A stretch of 64,000 bases of DNA from PALSA-600 sp037142875. Its GTDB lineage: Bacteria; Actinomycetota; Thermoleophilia; Gaiellales; Gaiellaceae. The translations under genes were made by a program, and so were the position numbers. Shown here piece by piece: positions 51,278-58,327 of the stretch. Each line of letters starts with the position of its first letter. Within the stretch, counting starts at the first letter, position 1. Location of the stretch: positions 446,208-510,207 of the forward strand of contig JBAWZV010000001.1 in the NCBI GenBank assembly GCA_037142875.1, in the 5' to 3' direction. A model generated the notes under the pieces. The model worked only from the letters and a program-made list of their open reading frames with translations. It ran no database searches and was not told the origin of the DNA.

Positions 51278-52170
51278 CCTCAGTCATCACCGATCTCCAG
51301 GGCACCGTCGAGGATGCTGCTGCGCAGCTGTACGTCTCGGCGCTGAAGGACATCCCGCAGGACCTCCGCGACGCCCTCGCGGCGGCTCGCCTACGCGAGA
51401 CCTCCGTTCCGGGCAAGCGCGTCCTCGAGACGATCCACCGCAACGTCAACATCGCCGACAACGAGAAGAACCTCGTCTGCCAGGACACGGGCATCGCGGT
51501 CTACCACTGCCGCGTTGGCGAGGGCTTCCCGCTCCACCCGGCCCGGATCTACGAGGGCCTGCGCACCGGCACGGCCCGCGCGACCGTCGAGCATCCGCTC
51601 CGCTCGAACGCCGTACACACGATCACCCGCGAGAACACCGGCCCGAACATCGGGTACCGCCTGCCGATCGTCCACTGGGAGTTCATCTCCGACTGGGACG
51701 GCCTCGACGTTAAGTGTGTGCCGAAGGGCTCGGGCTCGGAGAACATGAGCTTCCTCAAGATGTGTATTCCGGCCGACGGGGTCAACGGGATCAAGCGCTT
51801 CGTGCTCGAGTCGATCGTCGGTGCCGGCGGCAAGCCGTGCCCGCCCGGGATCGTCGGCGTCGGCATCGGCGGCTCCGCCGACTACGCGATGCACCTCGCC
51901 AAGGAGGCGATCATGCGTCCGATCGGTACCCGCAACGCCGATCCGCTCGTCGCCGAGCTCGAGGACGAGCTCTACGGCCTGCTCAACGAGACGGGCATCG
52001 GCCCGATGGGCCTCGGCGGCGACGTCACCGTCCTGCAGTGCCACATCGAGCACGCCGACACGCACATGACTCTCAACCCCGTTGCGGTCAACTACCAGTG
52101 CTGGGCCGCGCGCCGCGCGAGCGCCCACATCAGTGCCGCCGGCGACATCGTCTACGACCGGGAGGCGTGA
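51274..52170 (+). CDS. Class I fumarase/tartrate dehydratase-like Fe-S hydratase, alpha subunit
   Basis: A 298-residue [4Fe-4S] hydro-lyase subunit. The three cluster cysteines are expected in LVCQDTGIAVY, LKMCIPADG and GKPCPPGIVGVGIGGS. ETIHRNVNIADNEK and LRSNAVHTITRENTGPN are family parts. Archaeal-type two-subunit fumarases and L-tartrate dehydratase share this form. It adds water to or removes water from fumarate/malate or a like pair. ATG start inside the ATGA overlap with the flavoprotein gene. The co-operon with phosphosulfolactate synthase raises the question of sulfolactate as substrate. Confidence 0.88.
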   Translation: MTSVITDLQGTVEDAAAQLYVSALKDIPQDLRDALAAARLRETSVPGKRVLETIHRNVNIADNEKNLVCQDTGIAVYHCRVGEGFPLHPARIYEGLRTGTARATVEHPLRSNAVHTITRENTGPNIGYRLPIVHWEFISDWDGLDVKCVPKGSGSENMSFLKMCIPADGVNGIKRFVLESIVGAGGKPCPPGIVGVGIGGSADYAMHLAKEAIMRPIGTRNADPLVAELEDELYGLLNETGIGPMGLGGDVTVLQCHIEHADTHMTLNPVAVNYQCWAARRASAHISAAGDIVYDREA

Positions 52171-52757
52171 TGGCAAATCACACCGTCACATTTCCAATCA
52201 CCGACCCGCAGGAGATCCTCAAGCTCCGCGCGGGCGACGAGGTCACGGTGCAGGGCCACATCATCGGCATCCGTGACCGCACGCAGATCCGCATCTTCGA
52301 CCAGGGGATCGAGCCGCCGATGGACATCGCCGGCGCGTTCCTCCTCCACACGGCCCCGAACGTCCGCAAGCTCGGGCCCGGCAAGTACGAGAAGATCTGT
52401 ATCGGCACCACGACGAGCGCCCGCATGGTGCGCTTCACCGAGGGCCTCGGGAGCCAGTACGGCGTCCGGGCGATCTGCGGCAAGGGCGGGTTTCCCGACG
52501 AGGCGATCGAGCCGATGCAGCGACTCGGGATGGTCTACTTCGCGATCGTCGGCGGCGCTGCGGCGCTCGAGACGACCCAGATCGAGGAGATCGAGGAGGT
52601 CGCCTGGGAGGAGCTCATGCCCGAGTGCCTCTGGAAGTTCCGGGTCAAGGACTTCGGCCCGTTGACCGTCGGGATCGACGCCCACGGCAACTCGCTCTAC
52701 CACGACGTTCAGGCTGCCGCGAACGTGAAGCTGAAGGAGATCTTTGCCCGCTTCTAG
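52170..52757 (+). CDS. Class I fumarase-like Fe-S hydratase, beta subunit
   Basis: A 195-residue partner of the alpha subunit (swivelling beta domain). Substrate-binding motifs are GIRDRTQIRIF, IGTTTSARMVRF, CGKGGFPDEA and VGGAAALETTQI. Compared with class I fumarases as I remember them, RDxAH reads RDRTQ and GPTTxxRM reads GTTTSARM, while the Arg residues and the GKG lysine are kept. These changes could mean another substrate or just a distant subfamily. ATG start shares one base with the alpha stop (TGATG). A GAAGGAG near its 3' end serves the comA start. Confidence 0.85.
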   Translation: MANHTVTFPITDPQEILKLRAGDEVTVQGHIIGIRDRTQIRIFDQGIEPPMDIAGAFLLHTAPNVRKLGPGKYEKICIGTTTSARMVRFTEGLGSQYGVRAICGKGGFPDEAIEPMQRLGMVYFAIVGGAAALETTQIEEIEEVAWEELMPECLWKFRVKDFGPLTVGIDAHGNSLYHDVQAAANVKLKEIFARF

Positions 52758-53514
52758 TTTCGACCTCGGTCTGCTGCCGCGTCACGGCGGCCTCACCCAT
52801 GTGATCGACAAGGGCCTGGGGCCTCGTGGGTGGGAGGACGTCCTCGAGACGTCCGGGGACTTCATCGACATCGTCAAGCTCGGCTGGGGCACTGCCTACG
52901 TGACGCCGAACCTGAGCCGCAAGCTCGACGTGCTCGCGGGCAAGAAGGTCGTGATCGGCGGGACGTTCTGCGAGGCGGTCATCGCCCGTGGCAAGGTCGA
53001 GGAGTACAAGAGCTGGCTCAACGAGCTAGGACTGACGCACGTCGAGATCTCCGACGGGGTGATCGACCTGCCGCGCGAGCGCAAGCTCGAGCTGATCGCC
53101 GACTTCGCCCGCGACTTCACCGTCCTCTCCGAGGTCGGCTCCAAGGACTCGTCGGTCGAGTACACCGCGGCGCAGTGGACGCAGTGGCTGCGCGAGGAGC
53201 TCGACGCTGGCGCCTGGAAGGTCATCACCGAGGCGCGCGAGGGCGGCACCGCCGGCATCTTCGACTCCTCCGGCGGGATGCGCACTGAGCTGATCGGCGA
53301 GATCGCCGGGGCCATCGGCCTCGAGAACGTCATCTTCGAAGCCCCGACCAAGTCGGCGCAGGCCTGGTTCGTGAAGAGCTTCGGCTCCGAGGTGAACCTC
53401 GGAAACATCCCACCGGACGAGGTGATCCCGCTCGAGACGCTCCGTCTCGGTCTCCGCGGGGACACGTTCAAGGAGGTGTTGCTGCGTGAGCACCACGACG
53501 TTTCAGCTTCCTGA
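52744..53514 (+). CDS. comA: Phosphosulfolactate synthase
   Basis: A 256-residue TIM-barrel enzyme adding sulfite to phosphoenolpyruvate to give 2-phospho-3-sulfolactate. The ComA signature is strong: GDFIDIVKLGWGTAYVTP (about residues 38-55), GGTFCEAVIARGKVEEY, THVEISDGVIDLP, VLSEVGSKDSS, VITEAREGG, FEAPTKSAQAWFVKSFG and VNLGNIPPDEVIPLETLRLGLRGDT. The reaction is known from coenzyme M synthesis and from sulfolactate makers. TTG start with a good AAGGAGA 5 nt upstream, overlapping the hydratase stop. The next gene makes its sulfite substrate. Confidence 0.92.
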   Translation: MPASSFDLGLLPRHGGLTHVIDKGLGPRGWEDVLETSGDFIDIVKLGWGTAYVTPNLSRKLDVLAGKKVVIGGTFCEAVIARGKVEEYKSWLNELGLTHVEISDGVIDLPRERKLELIADFARDFTVLSEVGSKDSSVEYTAAQWTQWLREELDAGAWKVITEAREGGTAGIFDSSGGMRTELIGEIAGAIGLENVIFEAPTKSAQAWFVKSFGSEVNLGNIPPDEVIPLETLRLGLRGDTFKEVLLREHHDVSAS

Positions 53515-54166
53515 CGCCACCGCCGTCGAGGCGATGGGAGCGCGGGAGATCCTCGCGCTGCTCCTCGCCGGGTTCCCCGGCCGCGTCTCGCTCGCCTGTT
53601 CCTTCCAGAAGGAGGAGACGGTGCTGCTCGACATGCTGCTTGCCATCGATCCGAAGGCGCGCGTGTTCGCGCTCGATACCCATGTCCTCTTTCCCGAGAC
53701 CTACGCCGTCTGGCGCGAGGTCGAGCGCCGCTACGGGATCAAGGTCGAGGTGTACGAGGGTCAGTCGCTCGGCCGCCAGGCGGCGATCCACGGCGAGAAG
53801 CTCTGGCTGACGAAGCCCGACCTCTGCTGCGCGATCCGCAAGGTCGAGCCGCTCGGCCGTGCCCTCGGCGATCTCGACGCGTGGATCACCGGACTTCGCC
53901 GCGACCAGTCCCCGACGCGGGCCGACGCACCGAAGCTCCTCTGGGACGAAAAGTACGGCCTCTGGAAGGCAAACCCGCTTGCCGACTGGGACGACGAGCG
54001 CTGCTTCGCGTACATCAAGGAGCACGAGCTTCCCTACAACGAGCTTCACGACCGCGGCTACTCCTCGATCGGCTGCACGCACTGCACCAAGCCGGGAGCC
54101 GGCCGCGAAGGGCGCTGGGCCGACCAGGAGAAGACGGAGTGCGGCCTGCACGTGGTGCAGCAATGA
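53486..54166 (+). CDS. cysH: Assimilatory APS reductase (CysH, Fe-S type)
   Basis: A 226-residue protein reducing adenylyl sulfate to sulfite. The PP-loop-like SLACSFQKEETVLLDML lies at about 34-50. The cysteine set CC (DLCCAIRK) plus C-x2-C (GCTHCTK) marks the [4Fe-4S] APS-reducing kind, and the catalytic Cys is in TECGLH at the C-terminus. GTG start with AAGGAGGTG about 8 nt upstream, 29 nt inside comA. No sulfite reductase is in the window, so sulfite may go to ComA directly. Confidence 0.92.
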   Translation: MSTTTFQLPDATAVEAMGAREILALLLAGFPGRVSLACSFQKEETVLLDMLLAIDPKARVFALDTHVLFPETYAVWREVERRYGIKVEVYEGQSLGRQAAIHGEKLWLTKPDLCCAIRKVEPLGRALGDLDAWITGLRRDQSPTRADAPKLLWDEKYGLWKANPLADWDDERCFAYIKEHELPYNELHDRGYSSIGCTHCTKPGAGREGRWADQEKTECGLHVVQQ

Positions 54167-54711
54167 GCGGCTTCGTGCTGTGGCTGACCGGCCTCTCCGG
54201 TGCCGGCAAGTCGACCATCGCCGCGCTCGTCGAGCGCGAGCTCGAGCAGCGAGGCGTGCTCGTTGAGCGGCTCGACGGCGACGTGGTGCGCGAGCATCTC
54301 TCGCGCGACCTCGGCTTCTCCAAGGAAGATCGCGACACCAACGTCGCCCGCATCGGGTGGGTCGCAAGTCGGGTGGCACGTGCCGGCGCAGGCGTGGTCG
54401 TCTCGGTGATCTCGCCGTATGCCGACGGACGCAACCGCGCCCGGGTGCTCACCGAGGAGCACGTGACGTTCGTCGAGGTCTACGTCGCGACCTCGCTCCA
54501 GGAGTGTGCGCGTCGTGACCCGAAGGGGCTCTACAAGAAGGCCTACTCGGGCGAGATCCCGGAGTTCACCGGCGTCTCCGACCCGTACGAAGAACCTGCC
54601 GATCCCGAGATCCGGGTCGAGACCGAGGGCCGCACGCCCGAGGAGTCAGCCCGGATCGTCATCGCACGGCTCGAAGAGCTCGGGCTGCTATCCGAGGAGG
54701 TCACGGTATGA
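54163..54711 (+). CDS. cysC: APS kinase
   Basis: A 182-residue kinase that turns APS into PAPS. P-loop GLSGAGKST (about residues 10-18), then LDGDVVREHLSRDLGFSKEDR and ISPYADGRNRAR, with CARRDPKGLYKKAYSGEIPEFTG near the end, all typical. ATG start inside the CysH stop overlap. APS reductase here does not need PAPS, so the kinase more likely supplies sulfotransferases or acts as overflow. Confidence 0.94.
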   Translation: MSGFVLWLTGLSGAGKSTIAALVERELEQRGVLVERLDGDVVREHLSRDLGFSKEDRDTNVARIGWVASRVARAGAGVVVSVISPYADGRNRARVLTEEHVTFVEVYVATSLQECARRDPKGLYKKAYSGEIPEFTGVSDPYEEPADPEIRVETEGRTPEESARIVIARLEELGLLSEEVTV

Positions 54712-55628
54712 GTGCCGTCGCACGTCCGTTCACGCTCTCGCACCTCGACGAGCTCGAGGCCGAGGCGATCCACATCATGCGCGAGGTTGCAGCGGAGCGC
54801 GAGCGCCCCGTGCTGCTCTTCTCCGGCGGCAAGGACTCGATCATCCTGCTGCGTCTCGCAGAGAAGGCCTTCCGGCCCGGGAAGTTCCCGTTTCCCTTCA
54901 TGCACATCGACACGGGGCACAACTTCCCCGAGGTGATCGAGTACCGCGACCGCCGCGCTGCCGAGCTTGGCGAGCGGCTGATCGTGGCGAGCGTCCAGGA
55001 GTCGATCGACAAGGGGCGTGCGGTCGAGCAGACAGGCCCGCGCGCCTCGCGCAACCAGTTGCAGACCGTCACGCTGCTCGATGCGATCGAGGAGCACGGC
55101 TTCGACGCGGCGATGGGCGGGGCCCGTCGCGACGAGGAGCGCGCCCGGGCGAAGGAGCGCATCTTCAGCTTCCGCGACGAGTTCGGCCAGTGGAACCCGC
55201 GCGCGCAACGCCCCGAGCTGTGGAACCTCTACAACGGTCGCATCCGCAAGGGCGAGCAGATCCGGGTCTTCCCGATCTCGAACTGGACGGAGCTCGACGT
55301 CTGGCAGTACATCGCCCGCGAGCAGCTCGAGCTGCCGTCGATCTACTTCACCCACGACCGTGAGGTCTTCCGGCGCGACGACATGCTCTACGCCGTCTCG
55401 TCCTACGTGGAGCGGCTCCCGGGCGAGGATCCGTTCGTCGCATCTGTGCGCTTCCGCACGGTCGGCGACATGACCTGCACCGGCGGTGTGCTCTCGCACG
55501 CCTCGACGATCGACGAGGTCGTGAGCGAGATCGCTGCGACTCGCATCACCGAGCGCGGCGAGACGCGGGCCGACGACCGTGCCAGCGAGGCTGCGATGGA
55601 GGACAGGAAGCGCGATGGCTACTTCTAG
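54708..55628 (+). CDS. cysD: Sulfate adenylyltransferase subunit 2
   Basis: A 306-residue PP-loop ATPase, the small subunit of ATP sulfurylase. It shows LFSGGKDSIILLRLAEKAF (about residues 38-56), MHIDTGHNFPEVIEYRD, GGARRDEERARAKERIFS and TVGDMTCTGGVLSHA. ATG start in a 4-nt overlap with cysC. It adenylates sulfate, driven by GTP hydrolysis in CysN. Confidence 0.96.
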   Translation: MSAVARPFTLSHLDELEAEAIHIMREVAAERERPVLLFSGGKDSIILLRLAEKAFRPGKFPFPFMHIDTGHNFPEVIEYRDRRAAELGERLIVASVQESIDKGRAVEQTGPRASRNQLQTVTLLDAIEEHGFDAAMGGARRDEERARAKERIFSFRDEFGQWNPRAQRPELWNLYNGRIRKGEQIRVFPISNWTELDVWQYIAREQLELPSIYFTHDREVFRRDDMLYAVSSYVERLPGEDPFVASVRFRTVGDMTCTGGVLSHASTIDEVVSEIAATRITERGETRADDRASEAAMEDRKRDGYF

Positions 55629-55667
55629 GCGGAACCCGGCCCCAGGCGGCCACGAAGGAGGCGCACG

Positions 55668-56948
55668 ATGACCGGCACGTCCGACACCATGATGCGGGCC
55701 GAGCTGCTGCGGCTCGTCACGGCGGGCTCCGTAGACGACGGCAAGTCGACGCTGATCGGCCGGCTGCTCTACGACACGAAGCAGATCCTCGCCGACACGC
55801 TCGAGCAGATCGAGGAGTCCTCGCTGCGGCGCGGCGACGGCTACGTCAACCTGGCGCTCCTCACCGACGGCCTCCGGGCCGAGCGTGAGCAGGGCATCAC
55901 GATCGACGTCGCGTATCGCTCGTTCGTGACGCCGCGGCGGCGCTTCCAGCTCGCCGACGCTCCCGGTCACGTCCAGTACACGCGCAACATGGTCACCGGT
56001 GCCTCCACAGCTGACGTCGCAGTGATCCTGCTCGACGCCCGCAAGGGAGTCGTCGAGCAGACCCGCCGTCACTCCTACATCGCCGCGATCCTCGCGATCC
56101 CGCACGTGATCGTCGCCGTCAACAAGATGGACCTCGTCGACTACTCGGCTGAGCGGTTCGCCGAGATCGAAGCCGACCTGAAGGATCTCTCGGCGCGGCT
56201 CGGCCTTCACGACGCGCTCGCGATCCCGATGTCCGCGCTCGACGGCGACAACGTCGTCGACCGTGGCACGTCGATGCCCTGGTACGAGGGGCCAACGATG
56301 CTCGAGCATCTCGAGTCGATCGAACTCGCGGGTGACCGTAACCTCGCCGAGCGGCGCTTTCCCGTGCAGTGGGTGATCAGGCCGATGACGGCCGAGCATC
56401 ACGACTACCGCGGCTATGCAGGCTCCGTCGCGGGAGGCATCTGGCGTCCCGGCGACGAGGTCGTCGTGCTCCCGTCCGGCCGACGCAGCAAGGTCGCTTC
56501 GATCGACACGCTCGAAGGTGAGCTCGAGCTCGCGATGCCGCCGCAGTCGGTCACGATCCGCCTCGAGGACGACATCGACGTGGGCCGGGGCGACATGCTC
56601 GCCGATCCGGCGAACCCGCCGATCGTCGCCCGCAACCTCACCGCGGAGCTCTGCTGGATGAGCGAGAAGCCGCTCGAGCCGCGTATGAAGCTCACGATCA
56701 AGCACACGACCCGCTCGGTCAGGGCGATCGTCGAGGAGCTCGTCTCGGTGGTTGACATGGAGACGCTCGCGGATCGCACCGCACCCGAGCGCCTCGAGCT
56801 GAACGACCTCGGCGTCGTCAAGATCCGGCTCGCCGACCCGCTCGCGGTCGACCCGTACGCGCGCAACCGGGCGACCGGTGCGTTCATCCTGATCGACGAC
56901 GCGACGAACGACACCGTCGCAGCCGGCATGGTGATCGAGGCCTCATGA
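55668..56948 (+). CDS. cysN: Sulfate adenylyltransferase subunit 1 (GTPase)
   Basis: A 426-residue elongation-factor-like GTPase. G1 is GSVDDGKSTLIGRLLYD (about residues 19-35), G3 is ADAPGHVQYTRNMVTGAS, G4 is VNKMDLVDYS. No fused APS kinase domain follows; CysC is separate here. ATG start with a strong GGAGG 7 nt upstream, after the only real gap (39 nt) inside this operon. Stop overlaps the DUF4395 ATG. Confidence 0.95.
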   Translation: MTGTSDTMMRAELLRLVTAGSVDDGKSTLIGRLLYDTKQILADTLEQIEESSLRRGDGYVNLALLTDGLRAEREQGITIDVAYRSFVTPRRRFQLADAPGHVQYTRNMVTGASTADVAVILLDARKGVVEQTRRHSYIAAILAIPHVIVAVNKMDLVDYSAERFAEIEADLKDLSARLGLHDALAIPMSALDGDNVVDRGTSMPWYEGPTMLEHLESIELAGDRNLAERRFPVQWVIRPMTAEHHDYRGYAGSVAGGIWRPGDEVVVLPSGRRSKVASIDTLEGELELAMPPQSVTIRLEDDIDVGRGDMLADPANPPIVARNLTAELCWMSEKPLEPRMKLTIKHTTRSVRAIVEELVSVVDMETLADRTAPERLELNDLGVVKIRLADPLAVDPYARNRATGAFILIDDATNDTVAAGMVIEAS

Positions 56949-57433
56949 CGACTCCGCCGGTTCGTCTCGCAGATCCCTACCGCGACCTGAACGTGATCGA
57001 CTCGCACGCGCCGCGGTTCAACCAGACGTTCGTCGGCCTCGTCGCGGTGCTCGGCGCCGCGACCGGCTGGTGGTGGCTCTTCGCGCTCCTGGCGCTCCAT
57101 CTCGGCACCGGACTCACGTTCGGCCGTCGCTTCTGCCTCACCTGCGTCGCCTACTTCGCGTTCATCCAGCCGCGCTTCGGCGAGGGGCCGCTCGAGGACT
57201 CTCGCCCGCCCCGTGCAGCCAACCTGATCGGCTTCGGGGTGCTCGCCGCCTCGTCACTCGCATACGTGCTCGGCCTCGACGGGGTCGGCCTCGGTCTTGG
57301 GATCCTCGTCTCGGTTCTTGCCTTGCTCGCCGCCGTGACCGGGTTCTGCACCGGCTGCGAGGCGTACAAGCTCGGCCGCCGGCTCACCGGTAAGCCGTTC
57401 GTCTCCTGCCCGATCCCCGGATATCGCCCTTGA
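56945..57433 (+). CDS. DUF4395 membrane protein
   Basis: A 162-residue protein with four hydrophobic helices. DSHAPRFNQTFVGLVAVL at the start, RFCLTCVAYFAFIQPRFGEGP in the middle and TGFCTGCEAYKLGRRL near the end match DUF4395, which often occurs with sulfur-transfer genes. Two C-x2-C pairs (CLTC and CTGC) are notable and could hold a redox pair or metal. Its ATG and stop both overlap neighbours, so it is an integral part of the sulfur operon. Function unknown. Confidence 0.78.
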   Translation: MTTPPVRLADPYRDLNVIDSHAPRFNQTFVGLVAVLGAATGWWWLFALLALHLGTGLTFGRRFCLTCVAYFAFIQPRFGEGPLEDSRPPRAANLIGFGVLAASSLAYVLGLDGVGLGLGILVSVLALLAAVTGFCTGCEAYKLGRRLTGKPFVSCPIPGYRP

Positions 57434-58311
57434 CCTGGGAGTTCACCCTCACCGGGCTGCTCATCGGCGTGCTCGTCGGGATGACGGGGATGGGCGGCGG
57501 CTCGTTGATGACGCCGATCCTGATCCTCCTGTTCGGCTTCAACGCCAAGGTCGCCGTTGGCACGGACATCCTCCACGGGGCGATCTTCAAGTCGTTCGGG
57601 GCCGTGCACCACCGCCGGCTCGGCACGGTGCACGCGCGGCTCGCAGGCTGGATGCTGCTCGGCTCGGCGCCGATGTCGCTGTTTGGTGTTCAGGTTGCCA
57701 ATCGGGTCGGCGACCACAGCATGACTTCGCTGCAGAAGATCGTCGGCGGCGCCTTGATCGTCGGTGGTCTCGGCTTCCTCGCGAGGATGCTCGTCAAGAA
57801 CCGGGGCAGCGACGCGCCGTTCCACCTGCAGCCACGCGACCGGATGCTCGCCGTCCTGATCGGTGCGATCGGCGGCTTCGTCGTCGGGCTCACCTCGGTC
57901 GGCTCCGGCACGTTCTTCGGCCTCGCGATGCTGTTTGCCTATCCGCTCACGGCGCAGAAGATGGTCGGGACCGACCTCTTCCACGCGGCCGTTCTGCTCT
58001 GGGTCGCGGGGATCTCGCACCTGATCCACGGCGATGTGAACGGGCACGCGATGCTCTGGCTGCTGACCGGATCGATCCCGGGTGTTCTCGTCGGATCCCA
58101 TCTGTCGATCCGGGTGCCGGAGCGCGAGCTGCGGATCTCGTTCGGGTTCATCCTGCTGCTCTCGGGGCTGAAGCTCGTCTCGTTTCCACAGGCGAACTAC
58201 GTGATCGCTGTCTCACTCGGCGTGGGCGTGGTCGTGCTGGTTGCCTGGGTCACGCATCAGGTGCGCGCGCACCGTGCGGCAGCACGCAGCCTGTTACGAG
58301 ACGCGGCGTAG
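57430..58311 (+). CDS. TauE/SafE-family sulfite/organosulfonate exporter
   Basis: A 293-residue permease with eight to nine helices in two repeats. VGMTGMGGGSLMTPILIL (about residues 17-34) and VGLTSVGSGTFFGLAMLFAYPL (about 156-177) are the repeat motifs. The family exports sulfite, sulfoacetate or similar sulfonates. TTG start in the TTGA overlap with the DUF4395 stop. As the last gene of the operon it fits removal of a sulfonated product or of excess sulfite. Confidence 0.88.
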   Translation: MTWEFTLTGLLIGVLVGMTGMGGGSLMTPILILLFGFNAKVAVGTDILHGAIFKSFGAVHHRRLGTVHARLAGWMLLGSAPMSLFGVQVANRVGDHSMTSLQKIVGGALIVGGLGFLARMLVKNRGSDAPFHLQPRDRMLAVLIGAIGGFVVGLTSVGSGTFFGLAMLFAYPLTAQKMVGTDLFHAAVLLWVAGISHLIHGDVNGHAMLWLLTGSIPGVLVGSHLSIRVPERELRISFGFILLLSGLKLVSFPQANYVIAVSLGVGVVVLVAWVTHQVRAHRAAARSLLRDAA

Positions 58312-58327
58312 AATCGACCGGGCCGTG
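58309..58327 (+). promoter_or_regulatory. Short-leader promoter using a stop codon, Ig-protein operon
   Basis: TAGAAT at 58309-58314, ten nt before GTG 58325. Its TAG is the stop codon of the TauE/SafE gene. Confidence 0.5.

Noticed and set aside
50087..52757. Reading the flavoprotein and hydratase as plain TCA-cycle SDH and fumarase
   Set aside because: Not excluded, but there are no SdhB, C or D genes, the flavoprotein lacks the covalent-FAD His and the C-terminal domain, and the genes are translationally coupled to comA and the sulfate genes.
52744..53514. Coenzyme M biosynthesis as the outcome of ComA
   Set aside because: No ComB phosphatase, ComC dehydrogenase, ComDE decarboxylase or known bacterial CoM partner genes are visible in the window, so CoM itself is not supported.
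54543..56705. Open frame of over 700 codons on the minus strand opposite cysD and cysN
   Set aside because: Both plus-strand genes are certain from their motifs; the antisense frame has the biased Arg/Asp/Val/Leu composition of a shadow.
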